In this document: piece by piece, positions 7,501 to 16,089 of the stretch
Numbering within the stretch: the stretch's first letter is position 1
How the letters are laid out: each line of letters begins with the position of its first letter
Origin: Roseateles_E cavernae
GTDB lineage: Bacteria; Pseudomonadota; Gammaproteobacteria; Burkholderiales; Burkholderiaceae_C
Reading direction: 5' to 3'
DNA: 64,000 nucleotides
Assembly (NCBI RefSeq): GCF_040187885.1
Contig: NZ_JBDPLH010000008.1
Coordinates: 163,933-227,932, forward strand
Position numbers and translations under genes: made by a program
The notes under the pieces: model-generated
The model's input: the letters and a program-made list of their open reading frames with translations, nothing else
What the model was told of the DNA's origin: nothing
The model's database searches: none

Positions 7501-8100
7501 ATGACGGGCTCAGCAGCTTCTGCCTCGGTTGGCGCCTGTCGCTGCCTGATGGCTTGTCTTTGCGCCGCAGCCCTGGTTTCGCCGGCGTTGGCGCAGGATC
7601 TGTCCGAGCGGGTCGCGCTCGATGGCTCGGTACTCAGACTCAGCGTGAACCAGGGCGAGCCCTTGGCGACCAGCGGCGCGGTGCCGGCGCTGGGCCCCGG
7701 GGCGCTCGCCTCGTCGAGCGCGCGCCAGACCATGGTGTGGATGCGGCCTCGCGCGGGAGCGCTGGGTCTGGGCCTGGGTGTGGAGCAGCGCGAGGGCCTG
7801 CTGCCCGCTAACGGCGGCGCGCGCCAGGCCGGTCTGTTGGTGGGCGTCTCGCTCGCCACCGGGCAGCGCTCCGAACTGGTCCTGCAGACCCCGCTGCTGA
7901 ATGCGCCTCGAACCGTGCCCGAGCCGGGGCTGGCGTCGGCCGACGAGGCCCGCCAGCTGCGCATGGGTCTGGTGTTCGACAGCCGCAAGCCCTACGAGGA
8001 TCTGCGCCGCGGCGTGCGCGTCGAGCTCAGCGGCCAGACCACCGTGTCCTTCAAGCCGCGCGGCGGCCGCATCGGCGTCACGGTGCAAAGCCGCTGGTGA
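7501..8100 (+). CDS. Unrecognised secreted protein
   Basis: This 199-residue protein starts with a signal peptide: a hydrophobic stretch CLMACLCAAALVSPALA followed by cleavage after ALA-Q near residue 31. The mature part is rich in Gly, Ala, Arg and Leu, has no cysteines, and ends in short beta-like repeats (VRVELSGQTTVSFKPRGGRIGVTVQSRW). A good ribosome-binding site, AAGGAG, lies about 8 bases before the ATG, which is why I chose this start. The frame is open upstream without such a site. The 185 bases in front hold nothing else I can identify. It could be periplasmic or an outer-membrane-associated beta protein; I do not recognise a family. Confidence 0.7.
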   Translation: MTGSAASASVGACRCLMACLCAAALVSPALAQDLSERVALDGSVLRLSVNQGEPLATSGAVPALGPGALASSSARQTMVWMRPRAGALGLGLGVEQREGLLPANGGARQAGLLVGVSLATGQRSELVLQTPLLNAPRTVPEPGLASADEARQLRMGLVFDSRKPYEDLRRGVRVELSGQTTVSFKPRGGRIGVTVQSRW

Positions 8101-8245
8101 CACGGCGGCCCCCGGGCTTGCAACGGTCGGCCTTGTCCTACAGCAGGAAGCGGCGTGCCGATATAGCCGGCCCGGCCGGGCTCGACCAAGATCAGTGCAT
8201 GGGCCATCGCGGTGGTGGCCCAGGCAGTCATCAAGGAGCAGCCCC

Positions 8246-8440
8246 ATGATCAGCAAACGCATAGGCATCGTCTCGGCCCTGCTGGCCGGCATCGCGCTGT
8301 GGCGCCGCCAGGCCCGCCGCCAGCAGCACGCTGCGGTGGCCGGCGGCCCCGTCAAGCCCCAGGAGGTCCATACCTGGGAAGGCGAGGGTGGCGCCTTGCG
8401 CGGCAGTGGCAGCCAGCTCGGCCCGGCACCCTCGCAATGA
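8246..8440 (+). CDS. Small membrane-anchored protein, unrecognised
   Basis: This 64-residue protein has one short N-terminal hydrophobic segment (GIVSALLAGIALW) followed by a basic stretch RRQARRQQ and a polar, Gly/Pro-rich tail. The arrangement fits a single-span inner-membrane protein with the basic side in the cytoplasm, or an uncleaved signal anchor. An AAGGAG ribosome-binding site is present at 8233-8238. The stop codon overlaps the next start in an ATGA junction, so the two are probably translated together. Confidence 0.6.
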   Translation: MISKRIGIVSALLAGIALWRRQARRQQHAAVAGGPVKPQEVHTWEGEGGALRGSGSQLGPAPSQ

Positions 8441-8922
8441 GCCCCGAGCGCCCGCTCCAGCATGATGTGAACGCGCTGTTCGCCGAGCTGCGCGCCGCCA
8501 ATGAAGAGTGCTTCGATGCGCTGCGGCAAACGCCGTCCGAGAGAGTCGCGCAGGCGCAGCGTCAGCTGCTGCTGGCACTGGAACTCAGCTGGCGGCTGGA
8601 GGAGCTGGTGTTGCTGCCGGCGCTGCGCCGCAGCGGCCTCAATACCGCCGAGATCGAGCAGGAGATGGAGGTGCTGCGCGAGGCGGCCGACATGCTGGCC
8701 AGCGACACGCTCGATGCCTCGGCCGCTCATATCGTGCTGGGCGCGATCGAGGGCATCGCGATGCTGCGCGCCAAGCGCATCGGCGCCGCGCTGGCCTCGG
8801 CGACCCAGGCCGGGCCGCTCGACAACGCCCGGCTCGCCGATGAGTTCCAGCAGATGCTGGAGCGCTGGCGGGGCGAGCTGCGAGGTGATCAGCAAGGCCC
8901 ACCGGCCTCCCGGCCGCACTGA
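8437..8922 (+). CDS. Unrecognised all-helical cytoplasmic protein
   Basis: This 161-residue protein has no signal or membrane segment and is made of Leu/Ala/Glu-rich helices, such as RQLLLALELSWRLEELVLLPALR. The periodicity suggests a four-helix bundle of the hemerythrin or ferritin-like shape, but the His and Glu metal ligands of those families are not evident. It starts inside the stop of the small membrane protein before it and ends 10 bases before the convergent DUF3325 gene. Function unknown. Confidence 0.65.
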   Translation: MSPERPLQHDVNALFAELRAANEECFDALRQTPSERVAQAQRQLLLALELSWRLEELVLLPALRRSGLNTAEIEQEMEVLREAADMLASDTLDASAAHIVLGAIEGIAMLRAKRIGAALASATQAGPLDNARLADEFQQMLERWRGELRGDQQGPPASRPH

Positions 8923-8932
8923 GACCCGGGGC

Positions 8933-9250
8933 TCAGCCGGCGCACCGAAGCAGCAGCAGTGCCAGCCACTGCGGCCGCCAGCTCAGCGTGAAGGCGATCA
9001 GCAGGGCCGCGCCGGCCAGGGTCATCACCCAGACCAGCGAGGCCATCGAGACATGGTCGACGCTCAGGCACAGCCCCAGCGAGCCCAGCAGACCGGCGGC
9101 GCCCAGCAGGCGCAGGCCGCCCACGGTGGCGGGCTTGAGCGGCCTGGGGCCGCACACCTGCTGCCAATGCACCTCCATGGCCAGCGCCAGCCAGCCCAGG
9201 CCGGCCACGGTGGCGGCCAGCGCCGCCAGCAGCATCAGGGGCTCACGCAT
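8933..9250 (-). CDS. DUF3325 small membrane protein of the iron-uptake block
   Basis: This 105-residue protein has three hydrophobic segments and little else. Its place, immediately after a PepSY-type membrane protein behind a TonB-dependent receptor and a DUF3649 protein, is the usual setting of the DUF3325 family in proteobacteria. The start at 9250 overlaps the end of the PepSY gene by 8 bases. Function is unknown; a helper role for the PepSY membrane reductase or carrier is inference. Confidence 0.75.
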   Translation of the reverse strand: MREPLMLLAALAATVAGLGWLALAMEVHWQQVCGPRPLKPATVGGLRLLGAAGLLGSLGLCLSVDHVSMASLVWVMTLAGAALLIAFTLSWRPQWLALLLLRCAG

Positions 9251-10907
9251 GGGCGGCCTCCGCCACAGGGCTGCTGCTGGCCAGGCGCGCGCGTCGACCG
9301 AGCCGGCGCGCCGCCAGCACGGCCAGCGCGGCGCTGGCCAGCAGCGCCACATCGACGCCGGCCACCGGCCAGTAGGCGCGGCCCAAGGTGCTCAGCAGAT
9401 GATCTCCGGTGCTGGCCCAGTTCAGCAGCACGGCGGTGATCGCCAGGGCAGCCACCGCCCAGCACTGCTCGCCCCAGGCCGGTGCGATGCGGCCCTCGGA
9501 CACCGGCGCCGTGCGCCACAGCGCATGGGCAAAAGCCAGCAGCCAGGCGCCCCAGAAGCCGTACTGCTCCCAGTCGCCGCGTGCCGGCAGATCGCCGGGC
9601 AGCAGGCGGTTGGCGATCAACACGGCCATGGTGGCGATCAGCATGCCGGTCACCGTGGTGACGGCCAGCGCATCGACCCAGCGCGCGCCGCTGAGCCCTT
9701 GCTTGGCATGCTGGCGTTTGCGCTTCTCGACGAAGAAGATGAAGCCCGTCGCGATGCAGACGCAGCCCGACAGCCCGCCCAGCACATAGAGCCAGCGCAG
9801 CAGCCAGTGGCGGAAGTGCTGCAGATGCAGGCCGGTCAGGAAGTTGTTGATGCCGGCCACCACGGTGACCGGGGGGTCCTCGCGGATCAGCGCGCCGCTG
9901 CTGCCCTTGAAATGCATGCCCTCGCCGGTCAGCGTGACCCGGTCGGTGCCGGCGCGGTAGATGCTGACATAGGCATTGGCGTCGCCGACATGCTGCACGC
10001 TCAGGAAGCCGACCTCGCCGGCCATGCCCTTGGCGGCCCAGCGGCGCTGGGCCTCGGCCACCATCGCGTCGACCGAGGCCAGCGCGGCCGGCTGACCGGC
10101 GCGCTGGGCCGGCAAACCGGTTTCCATCGCCTCGTGCTGCTCATGCAGCTCGTGCAGCGGCTCCAGCTGGGTGTGGGTGACCGGGAAATAGATGCCGCCG
10201 AAGATCACCAGCCCCGACAGCGCGAAGATGAAGTGGAAGGGCAGGGCGACGACGCCGGTCAGGTTGTGCAGGTCCAGCGCGCTGCGCTGGGTATGCTTTT
10301 TCGGCCGGAAGGTGAACAGCTCGCGGAAGATCTTGCGGTGCATCACGACGCCGCTGACCAGGGCCACCAGCATGATCAGCGCGGCGAAGCCGACGATCCA
10401 GGTGCCGAGGTTTTTCCAGTGCAGGTTCAGGCTGTAGTGCAGCGGGTAGAAGAACTGGCTGCCGATCTTCAGATGGTCTTGCGGCAGTGGGCGGCCGTCG
10501 CGCGGATCGATGGTCAGGCTGCCCCAGACCAGGTCGTCGGCCTGCTTGGCATTGGGCAGCACAAAGCTGGTGAAGACGCTGAGCACCGGGTCGCGGTGCG
10601 TGGTGTAGGCGCCCCAGCTGTTGACGACCGGGAAGCTGTCGGCCATCGGACCGTTGACGCGCTCGCGCGCGGCCTCGATATTGGCCGCGTCGGGCTTGGT
10701 CATGGCCTTGAACACCGGTTGCAGCACCCGGTCGAACGAAGGCATCGGTTGCGGCGCGAAGCGCGATTCGGGAATCGCCCAGCGGTCGATCTCGCGATCG
10801 AACACCGACAGCGAGCCGAAGAAGAACACCACCATCAGCACAAAGCCCAGCACCAGGCCGAACCAGGTGTGCAGCCAGGCCATGGTGAGCCGGAAGTTCT
10901 GGAACAC
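9243..10907 (-). CDS. PepSY-associated membrane protein (iron-siderophore utilisation)
   Basis: The 554-residue protein begins with a membrane segment preceded by LHTWFGLVLG and has four to six further segments, with large periplasmic parts between. This is the pattern of the PepSY_TM (PiuB/FoxB-like) family. Several histidines lie at membrane borders (LHTW, HNLTG, HLQHFRHW), consistent with haem-bearing inner-membrane proteins that reduce or process ferric siderophores. It is transcribed behind the receptor and DUF3649 genes and in front of DUF3325, so it probably acts on the iron complex that the receptor imports. A reductase function is known only for some relatives. Confidence 0.88.
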   Translation of the reverse strand: MFQNFRLTMAWLHTWFGLVLGFVLMVVFFFGSLSVFDREIDRWAIPESRFAPQPMPSFDRVLQPVFKAMTKPDAANIEAARERVNGPMADSFPVVNSWGAYTTHRDPVLSVFTSFVLPNAKQADDLVWGSLTIDPRDGRPLPQDHLKIGSQFFYPLHYSLNLHWKNLGTWIVGFAALIMLVALVSGVVMHRKIFRELFTFRPKKHTQRSALDLHNLTGVVALPFHFIFALSGLVIFGGIYFPVTHTQLEPLHELHEQHEAMETGLPAQRAGQPAALASVDAMVAEAQRRWAAKGMAGEVGFLSVQHVGDANAYVSIYRAGTDRVTLTGEGMHFKGSSGALIREDPPVTVVAGINNFLTGLHLQHFRHWLLRWLYVLGGLSGCVCIATGFIFFVEKRKRQHAKQGLSGARWVDALAVTTVTGMLIATMAVLIANRLLPGDLPARGDWEQYGFWGAWLLAFAHALWRTAPVSEGRIAPAWGEQCWAVAALAITAVLLNWASTGDHLLSTLGRAYWPVAGVDVALLASAALAVLAARRLGRRARLASSSPVAEAAHA

Positions 10908-10932
10908 GGGTCTTACTCCTTGGGTCAGGGAT

Positions 10933-11238
10933 TCAGAGCAGCGCGCGCTGGACCAGCCAGGCCGCCGCAGTCATCAGCGCGCCGCCCCCCGCCAGCACGC
11001 CCCAGACGCGGGCCAGGTTGCGGGCCGCGAAAGCCCACAGAAACAGCCCGAGGAAGAGGAGGAAGGCCAGCATATAGCTGAGCGACTCGGCATCGTGGAA
11101 AGGCATGCCGGCCGCGAACATCGACGCGATGAACAGCGCGACAAAGCCCCAGCAGAAGGCATAGCCGCCCAGCATCGCCGCCGCGATGCGGGCGACGATG
11201 TGCAGGCGGGACGGAGGGGTGAATGGGGTTGGGCTCAT
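10933..11238 (-). CDS. DUF3649 small membrane protein
   Basis: This 101-residue protein has three to four hydrophobic segments, one starting with MLGGYAFCWGFVALF. The GGYAF and late LARVWGVL features and the position between a siderophore receptor and a PepSY protein fit DUF3649. The start at 11238 comes 16 bases after the receptor's stop; the frame is open further upstream but that part overlaps the receptor gene. No function is established for the family. Confidence 0.75.
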   Translation of the reverse strand: MSPTPFTPPSRLHIVARIAAAMLGGYAFCWGFVALFIASMFAAGMPFHDAESLSYMLAFLLFLGLFLWAFAARNLARVWGVLAGGGALMTAAAWLVQRALL

Positions 11239-11254
11239 CGCGTGTCGCCGTCGC

Positions 11255-13417
11255 TCACCAGCGGTAGGCCAGCGAGCCCACCAGCTTGCGCTGGCTGCCG
11301 AACCAGCAGTCGCCGCGCTCCAGGCAGGAGGCGATATAGGTCTTGTCGGTGGCATTGCTGATATTGAGCGCGGCATGCCAGGGGCCCCGGTCCCAGGACA
11401 CCATCAGGTCCAGCAGGTTTGTCGAGGGCACGCTGGTGATGTCGGCGCCGTCCGCGGTCTTGCCCACATGGCGCAGCCCGACGCCGGCCTTGAAGCCGGC
11501 CAGGCCGTAGGCGTCGAGCCGGTGCGTGGCCCAGACCGAGGCGCTGTGCTTGGGAATGCTGCTGAGCTGCTTGCCCAGATAGGCCCGGTCGCTGCCCTCG
11601 ACCTTGGACTGGTAGGCGTCCATATAGGTGTAGCTGGCCAGCAGATCCCACTGGCGCAGGCTGGCGTTGAGCTCCAGCTCCAGGCCCTTGACCGTGACCT
11701 CGCCGCGCTGCACCGAGAAACCGACATGAGCAGGGTCCGGGTCATTGGTCAGGCGGTTGGTTTCGCGCAGCTCGTAGACGGCCGCGGCCGCCGTGATATT
11801 GCGGTTGACCGGTGCCCATTTCAGGCCCAGCTCGATCTGCTTGCCCTGCTTGGGTCTGAAGGTCTTGCCCTCGAAGTCCTTGCCCGCCACCGGCTCAAAG
11901 GACTCGGCATAACTGGCATAAGGCGACCAGCCGCCATCCATCAGGCGCACCAGGCCCAGGTTCTTCGAGGTGGCGGAATCACGGGCATCGCCGCTCTTGA
12001 CCTGGTCGTGGCGCAGGCCGGCCACCAGCACCCACTGCGGGCCGAACTTGATCTGGTCCTGCACGAGCAGCCCGGTCTGGCTGACACGGCTGATGTCGGC
12101 ATTGACGGCGGACAGCGCCGGCAGCGGGAAGCTGCCATAGACCGGCTTGTAGACATTCAGCGCCGTGGCGGCGCCATCCCAGGACTTGTGGCCGCTGCGC
12201 GAGCGCATCGCGTCGACGCCCAGCAGCACGGTGTGCTGGATGGCGCCCAACTGCAGCCGGCCTTCCAGCAGCAGGTCGCTGTTGGTGATGCGGTTACTGT
12301 CGTCGTTGGCAGACCAGGTGCGTTTCAGGTACTGGCCCTTGTCATTTTCCGTGCCGTCGGCATCGACGTAGCCCTCCCACCAATTGGCATACATCGTGCG
12401 CATCTGGCCGTCGACGCGGTCATGGCGCAGCCGGTGCGTCAGCTTCCACTGCTCGTCCAGACGCTGCTCCCACTCGTAGCCCAGGCGCTTGCGTTCGCCG
12501 CCGTAGCGGTCCCAGTCGGGCTCGCCGATGAAGACCGAGGGCGACAGATAGCCCTGGGGGCCGGGGCGCAGCGTGCCGGCGATCGGGAAGAAGGCATTGG
12601 TGTTGCCGGTCTTGTCCTTCTGGTACTCGCCGTAGACGCTCAGCTTGGCGCCGGCGAACGGTGTCCAGCTCAGCGAGGGCGCGACATACTGGCGCTCGTC
12701 GTAGGCATGGTCGACCTGGGTGCCGCTGTCCTTGACCAGGCCGACCACCCGGTAGAGCATGCTGGCGTCGCTGTTCAGTGCGCCACCCAGATCGGCGTAG
12801 ATCTGCTTGTGGCCGTTATTGCCGAACTGGACGCCGAGCTCGCGCAGGCTCTCGGCCTGCGGTCGCTTGGACACCAGGTTGACGACGCCGCCGGGGCCGT
12901 TCTGGCCGGCGATCACCGAGGCCGGGCCACGCAGCACCTCGATGCGCTCGAAGGCATAGGGCTCGTTGCGCACCACGCCCCACCAGCCGCTCAGCGGCAG
13001 GCGCAGGCCGTCCAGCAGGGTCGAGCCCTCGCTGCCGCCGCGCAGCGAGAACCAGTCGCCGCGGTTGTCCAGGCCGTACATCTCGGAGCGCACGCCGGCG
13101 CTGTAGCGCAGCACCTCCTGCATGGTCTGCGAGCTCTGGTCGCGGATCTGGTCGGCGCTGATCACCGAGATCGACTGCGGCACCTCGCTGAGCGGTGTGT
13201 CGGTCTTGGTGGCGGTGGCGCTGCGCTTCGCGACATAGCCGTTGACCGGACCGCCGGCGCTTTCCTTGTCGGCCGCAGCCTTGATGCGCACCGTCGGCAA
13301 GGCCTCGGAGGACTCGGGGGCAGGGCTGCTCTGTGCCCACAGCGCGGACGGCAGCACAAACAGCAGCGCGGTGGCGCGGGCGATGGCGTGGGGACGCCAG
13401 GACTTCTGGGGGCTCAT
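11255..13417 (-). CDS. TonB-dependent siderophore receptor
   Basis: This 720-residue outer-membrane receptor starts with a signal peptide (ATALLFVLPSALWAQ), then the plug domain with PQSISVISADQIRDQ and LLDGLRLPL, and ends as a beta barrel closing with a C-terminal aromatic residue (SLAYRW). The length and the PQSISVI plug match ferric-siderophore receptors of the FoxA/FhuA/FpvA kind; the actual siderophore cannot be told. A Fur-type box lies about 155 bases upstream at 13572-13594. It heads the four-gene block that continues with DUF3649, PepSY and DUF3325. Confidence 0.92.
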   Translation of the reverse strand: MSPQKSWRPHAIARATALLFVLPSALWAQSSPAPESSEALPTVRIKAAADKESAGGPVNGYVAKRSATATKTDTPLSEVPQSISVISADQIRDQSSQTMQEVLRYSAGVRSEMYGLDNRGDWFSLRGGSEGSTLLDGLRLPLSGWWGVVRNEPYAFERIEVLRGPASVIAGQNGPGGVVNLVSKRPQAESLRELGVQFGNNGHKQIYADLGGALNSDASMLYRVVGLVKDSGTQVDHAYDERQYVAPSLSWTPFAGAKLSVYGEYQKDKTGNTNAFFPIAGTLRPGPQGYLSPSVFIGEPDWDRYGGERKRLGYEWEQRLDEQWKLTHRLRHDRVDGQMRTMYANWWEGYVDADGTENDKGQYLKRTWSANDDSNRITNSDLLLEGRLQLGAIQHTVLLGVDAMRSRSGHKSWDGAATALNVYKPVYGSFPLPALSAVNADISRVSQTGLLVQDQIKFGPQWVLVAGLRHDQVKSGDARDSATSKNLGLVRLMDGGWSPYASYAESFEPVAGKDFEGKTFRPKQGKQIELGLKWAPVNRNITAAAAVYELRETNRLTNDPDPAHVGFSVQRGEVTVKGLELELNASLRQWDLLASYTYMDAYQSKVEGSDRAYLGKQLSSIPKHSASVWATHRLDAYGLAGFKAGVGLRHVGKTADGADITSVPSTNLLDLMVSWDRGPWHAALNISNATDKTYIASCLERGDCWFGSQRKLVGSLAYRW

Positions 13418-13571
13418 CAGCGGACAACTCCAGCGGGAATCAGGGGCGGAAAACGAGGGCGGGCATGCTGCCGGGGCAGGTGCATCCGCTGTCGGGAGAT
13501 TTCCGTGGCTGGCGATGGCTGGCGTGTCGGGCGGGCGGTCACGCGCAGCGAGACCGCAAGAAGCGTAATCT

Positions 13572-13594
13572 TAATTGAGAATGATTCCCGTTAT
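13572..13594. promoter_or_regulatory. Fur-type iron box
   Basis: The sequence TTGAGAATGATTCCC with AT-rich flanks, inside TAATTGAGAATGATTCCCGTTAT, closely matches the core of Fur sites (repeats of the GATAAT hexamer around TGAGAATGATT). It lies upstream of the siderophore receptor on the minus strand, where Fur with iron would repress the uptake block. Confidence 0.75.
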
Positions 13595-13666
13595 TGAACT
13601 CGTCAGCCGGTCCGGTGGTGTTGATGCAACGACCGTGCGCTCTGCACACGCTTGCCAGCTTAGCAA

Positions 13667-13690
13667 AATACTGTATATTTACACAGTATT
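13667..13690. promoter_or_regulatory. LexA-type SOS box
   Basis: Two perfect 8-base arms, AATACTGT and ACAGTATT, flank an 8-base spacer. The centre reads CTG, ten bases, CAG (13671-13686), the exact spacing of the LexA operator of gamma- and betaproteobacteria, with the usual TATAT-rich middle. It ends 44 bases before the start of the 95-residue gene, so that gene is the likely target. Confidence 0.78.
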
Positions 13691-13734
13691 GAGCGAGAGT
13701 CATCTCGCCAACAAACCCGAGCGAGGGCATCAGT

Positions 13735-14022
13735 ATGAATCTCAATCTGAACGACCCAGACAGCATCATTGCCTGGTGGCGCGAGTTTCCCGAGCGCCAC
13801 TGGGACTATCTGGATGTGTTTGCCAAGCAGCCGCAGTTCATGGCCGCCGTGCGCCAAGCACGCTTGCGCATCCGCAGCGATCCGCAGCTCGCGCCCATCC
13901 TGAACCGGGCGGTGAGTTCGGGCGCGGATCGCCGGCGCGCGATGGCGGCCTTGCTGACGCGGGCGCGTGATCTCGAGGTCGACGATGAGGCCTTCGGTCC
14001 CGGCGCCTACGGTTCGCACTGA
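13735..14022 (+). CDS. Unrecognised 95-residue protein behind a LexA-type box
   Basis: This small soluble protein begins MNLNLNDPDSIIAWWREFPERHW and is mostly helical, with many aromatic residues in the first 40 positions and Arg-rich helices after (RQARLRIRSDPQL, RRRAMAALLTRARDLE). There is no signal peptide, membrane segment or cysteine. It stands alone: LexA-type box in front and a strong terminator 70 bases behind. The likely conclusion is a single-gene SOS-induced unit. Its job is unknown; a small protein binding DNA or a repair or division protein would fit, but nothing in the sequence proves this. Confidence 0.72.
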   Translation: MNLNLNDPDSIIAWWREFPERHWDYLDVFAKQPQFMAAVRQARLRIRSDPQLAPILNRAVSSGADRRRAMAALLTRARDLEVDDEAFGPGAYGSH

Positions 14023-14090
14023 GCGCGGCGCTCCCCACGTTTTTTACCTTGCAGTTGCCGGGCGTTTGTTCTTCACGACCCGCGCGTTTA

Positions 14091-14123
14091 CCCGACGGCC
14101 TTCTGAGGCCGTCGGGCTTTTTT
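14091..14123 (+). terminator. Rho-independent terminator
   Basis: An 11-base perfect stem, CCCGACGGCCT with AGGCCGTCGGG, closes a four-base loop and is followed by C and a run of T. It ends the 95-residue gene's transcript. Confidence 0.88.
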
Positions 14124-14228
14124 GCGTTCCAGGCTGTTCAGCCGGCCTGCCGATATCAGCGATGAAGAGGAGGCTCCCACGGCATCGATATCATCGAATT
14201 TCCGAGTGCATATCCAGGGGGAGTGATG

Positions 14229-14609
14229 ATGAGAAGATTCTTGCTTTGTGCTGGTCTGCTGATGACCTCCGCCGCGCCGGCTTTCGCGGCCGATCGCTCG
14301 CCCGCCTGCGAGGCGAAACGGGCGGCCATCGAGACCCAGATCACCCAGGCGCAAGCCAGAGGCCGCAGCCAGGAAGTTGCCGGCCTCAACAGGGCCTTGG
14401 CCGCCAACAAGGCCCGATGCACCGACGCCTCCCTGGCCAAGGAGAGGGAGACGCGCATCCGGGCCGCGGAGCGCAAAGTCGCCGAGCGCGAGAAGAGCCT
14501 GCGCGAAGCGGAGCACAAAGGGGATGCGAAGAAGATCGCGTCGAGAAAGACCAAGCTCGATGAGGCCCGCCATGAGCTGACGGAAGCGGAGAAGCCCGTC
14601 GGCTCCTGA
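14229..14609 (+). CDS. DUF1090 periplasmic protein (YqjC-like)
   Basis: This 126-residue protein has a signal peptide ending APAFA-A near residue 21, then a mature part of long charged helices with two cysteines (CEAKRAAIETQI and NKARC). The CxxK-helix-C layout and the coiled-coil-like Lys/Glu-rich tail match DUF1090, which includes E. coli YqjC. I chose the ATG at 14229, five bases after the GGGGGAG ribosome-binding site; earlier in-frame starts at 14223 and 14226 sit too close to it. It converges on the sensor kinase gene. Function unknown, periplasmic. Confidence 0.75.
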   Translation: MRRFLLCAGLLMTSAAPAFAADRSPACEAKRAAIETQITQAQARGRSQEVAGLNRALAANKARCTDASLAKERETRIRAAERKVAEREKSLREAEHKGDAKKIASRKTKLDEARHELTEAEKPVGS

Positions 14610-14685
14610 TCGCGTCGAGTGGACCGGTGACGGGCGGCACGCCAATCCAGCGGCTCGATGGCGTTCTTCTGGCGCCGACCTCCGT

Positions 14686-16089
14686 TCAGGCCGGCGCCGA
14701 TGGATCCGATGGCAAGGCCCATTGCAGGCTGAACGCCACGCCGCGCCCGTCAAGGCCTGGGCCCAGTTCGATGTCGGCGTCAATCCGTCGCGCCGCCGAT
14801 CTGACGATCGCCAGGCCAAGACCGGACCCGTTCTGCCCGTCATGGGCGCCACGCACAAAACGTTCGAACAGCCTGTCCTGTAGTGCCGGGGCAATGCCCG
14901 GACCATCGTCCCGGACCTCCAGCCGCATCCGCCCGGCCTGTCGTTCCAGCTGCAGCTCCACCCGCCCTCCGACCCGACCGTAGCGCACGGCATTGCTGAC
15001 GAGGTTGTCGATGATCGATTCGAACGCCTGCTGCGGACCGCGGCAGGGGGCCTGGTCCGGGCCCCGGTAGCTGAGCTCGATGCCGCGGCTGTGCGCCTCG
15101 GCCGCCTGGATCGCAAGACTGTCGCGAGCGATATCCGCCAGATCCACGGAGGCGGCCTCATGCGGGCCCTCGGCATCGAGCCGCGCCAGCGCGAGCAACT
15201 GCCCCACCAGGCGACCGGCCCGTGCGATGCCCAGATCCAGCCGCTGCGTGGCCTGATGGCGCTCCTCGGCGCTGCTGCTGTGGATCCAGCGGTCGCGTTG
15301 CGCGCTGATCACCGCGAGCGGCGTGCGCAGTTCATGAGCGGCATCGGCCAGAAGGCTGCGCTCGCGCTGCAGCAGGGCATGCAGCCGGGCCAAGGTGGTG
15401 TTGAGCTCGCGCACCAGCGGTTCCAGCTCGGCATAGCGAGCCGTCACGCGCAGCGGTGCGAGATCCCCGGGGCGGCGCTGCGCCAGTTCGCTGGACAGGC
15501 GGCGCAGCGGCCTCAGCCCGGAATGCACCGACAACCACACCGGCAACAGGACCAGCGGAAAGGCCACCAGCAGCGGCTGCAGCAAGCCCTCGCGACTGAT
15601 CATCACCGAGTCGAAATTCAACCGCCGGCTGCGCGTCGACTGGGTCACGACGATGCGGTAGCGCCCATCGGCGGATTGCGTGCGGTAGGCCCGATAGGCT
15701 TGCGCGCCTGCCAGGTCCGCATAGCCATCCGGCCCGTCCGGAACCTGCTGTGGCCCGGCGCCGGCACGGGCCAGCAAACGCCCTTGCGAATCCAGCACGA
15801 TGAAGGCCAGGAAACCCTCCGGATAGCCGAGCACTTCGCTGTCGCTGGCGATCTTTGCACCCACGCCTTCCAGCATCGCGACCAGACGGCCCTCGTCGTC
15901 CGTCGCCGCCTCGGTCAAGCGCGTCAGGCTCTGGGCCAGGGCCAGCATCTCGCGGTCGAAGCTGCCCGACTCCTCGGCATAGACCATCCAATGCCCGAGG
16001 GTGTAGATGGCCCCCCAGACCAGGACGCAGGCCAGCAACAGCGCCAGCCACAGCCGCTTGGCGATGGACGGACGCAGTCCCACTTTCAC
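14686..16089 (-). CDS. Sensor histidine kinase (QseC/TctE-like)
   Basis: This 467-residue inner-membrane kinase has two membrane segments, near residues 10-32 and 165-185, around a periplasmic sensor domain. A HAMP-like linker and the H-box DAAHELRTPLAVIS follow. The ATP-binding part has the N-box (IIDNLVSNAVRYG), the G1 box DDGPGIA and the G2 box GSGLGLAIVRS. Its start overlaps the response regulator's stop by 4 bases, so the two form one operon and a signalling pair. The signal is unknown. Confidence 0.9.
   Translation of the reverse strand: MKVGLRPSIAKRLWLALLLACVLVWGAIYTLGHWMVYAEESGSFDREMLALAQSLTRLTEAATDDEGRLVAMLEGVGAKIASDSEVLGYPEGFLAFIVLDSQGRLLARAGAGPQQVPDGPDGYADLAGAQAYRAYRTQSADGRYRIVVTQSTRSRRLNFDSVMISREGLLQPLLVAFPLVLLPVWLSVHSGLRPLRRLSSELAQRRPGDLAPLRVTARYAELEPLVRELNTTLARLHALLQRERSLLADAAHELRTPLAVISAQRDRWIHSSSAEERHQATQRLDLGIARAGRLVGQLLALARLDAEGPHEAASVDLADIARDSLAIQAAEAHSRGIELSYRGPDQAPCRGPQQAFESIIDNLVSNAVRYGRVGGRVELQLERQAGRMRLEVRDDGPGIAPALQDRLFERFVRGAHDGQNGSGLGLAIVRSAARRIDADIELGPGLDGRGVAFSLQWALPSDPSAPA

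Larger units (their letters stand above)
13418..13734. other. Divergent intergenic region holding Fur-type and LexA-type boxes
   Basis: This 317-base gap separates the minus-strand siderophore receptor from the plus-strand 95-residue gene. It is notably richer in A and T toward its right half. The left part, 13418-13560, shows no recognisable gene; the right part carries the two regulatory boxes listed separately. I see no RNA gene in it. Confidence 0.7.
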
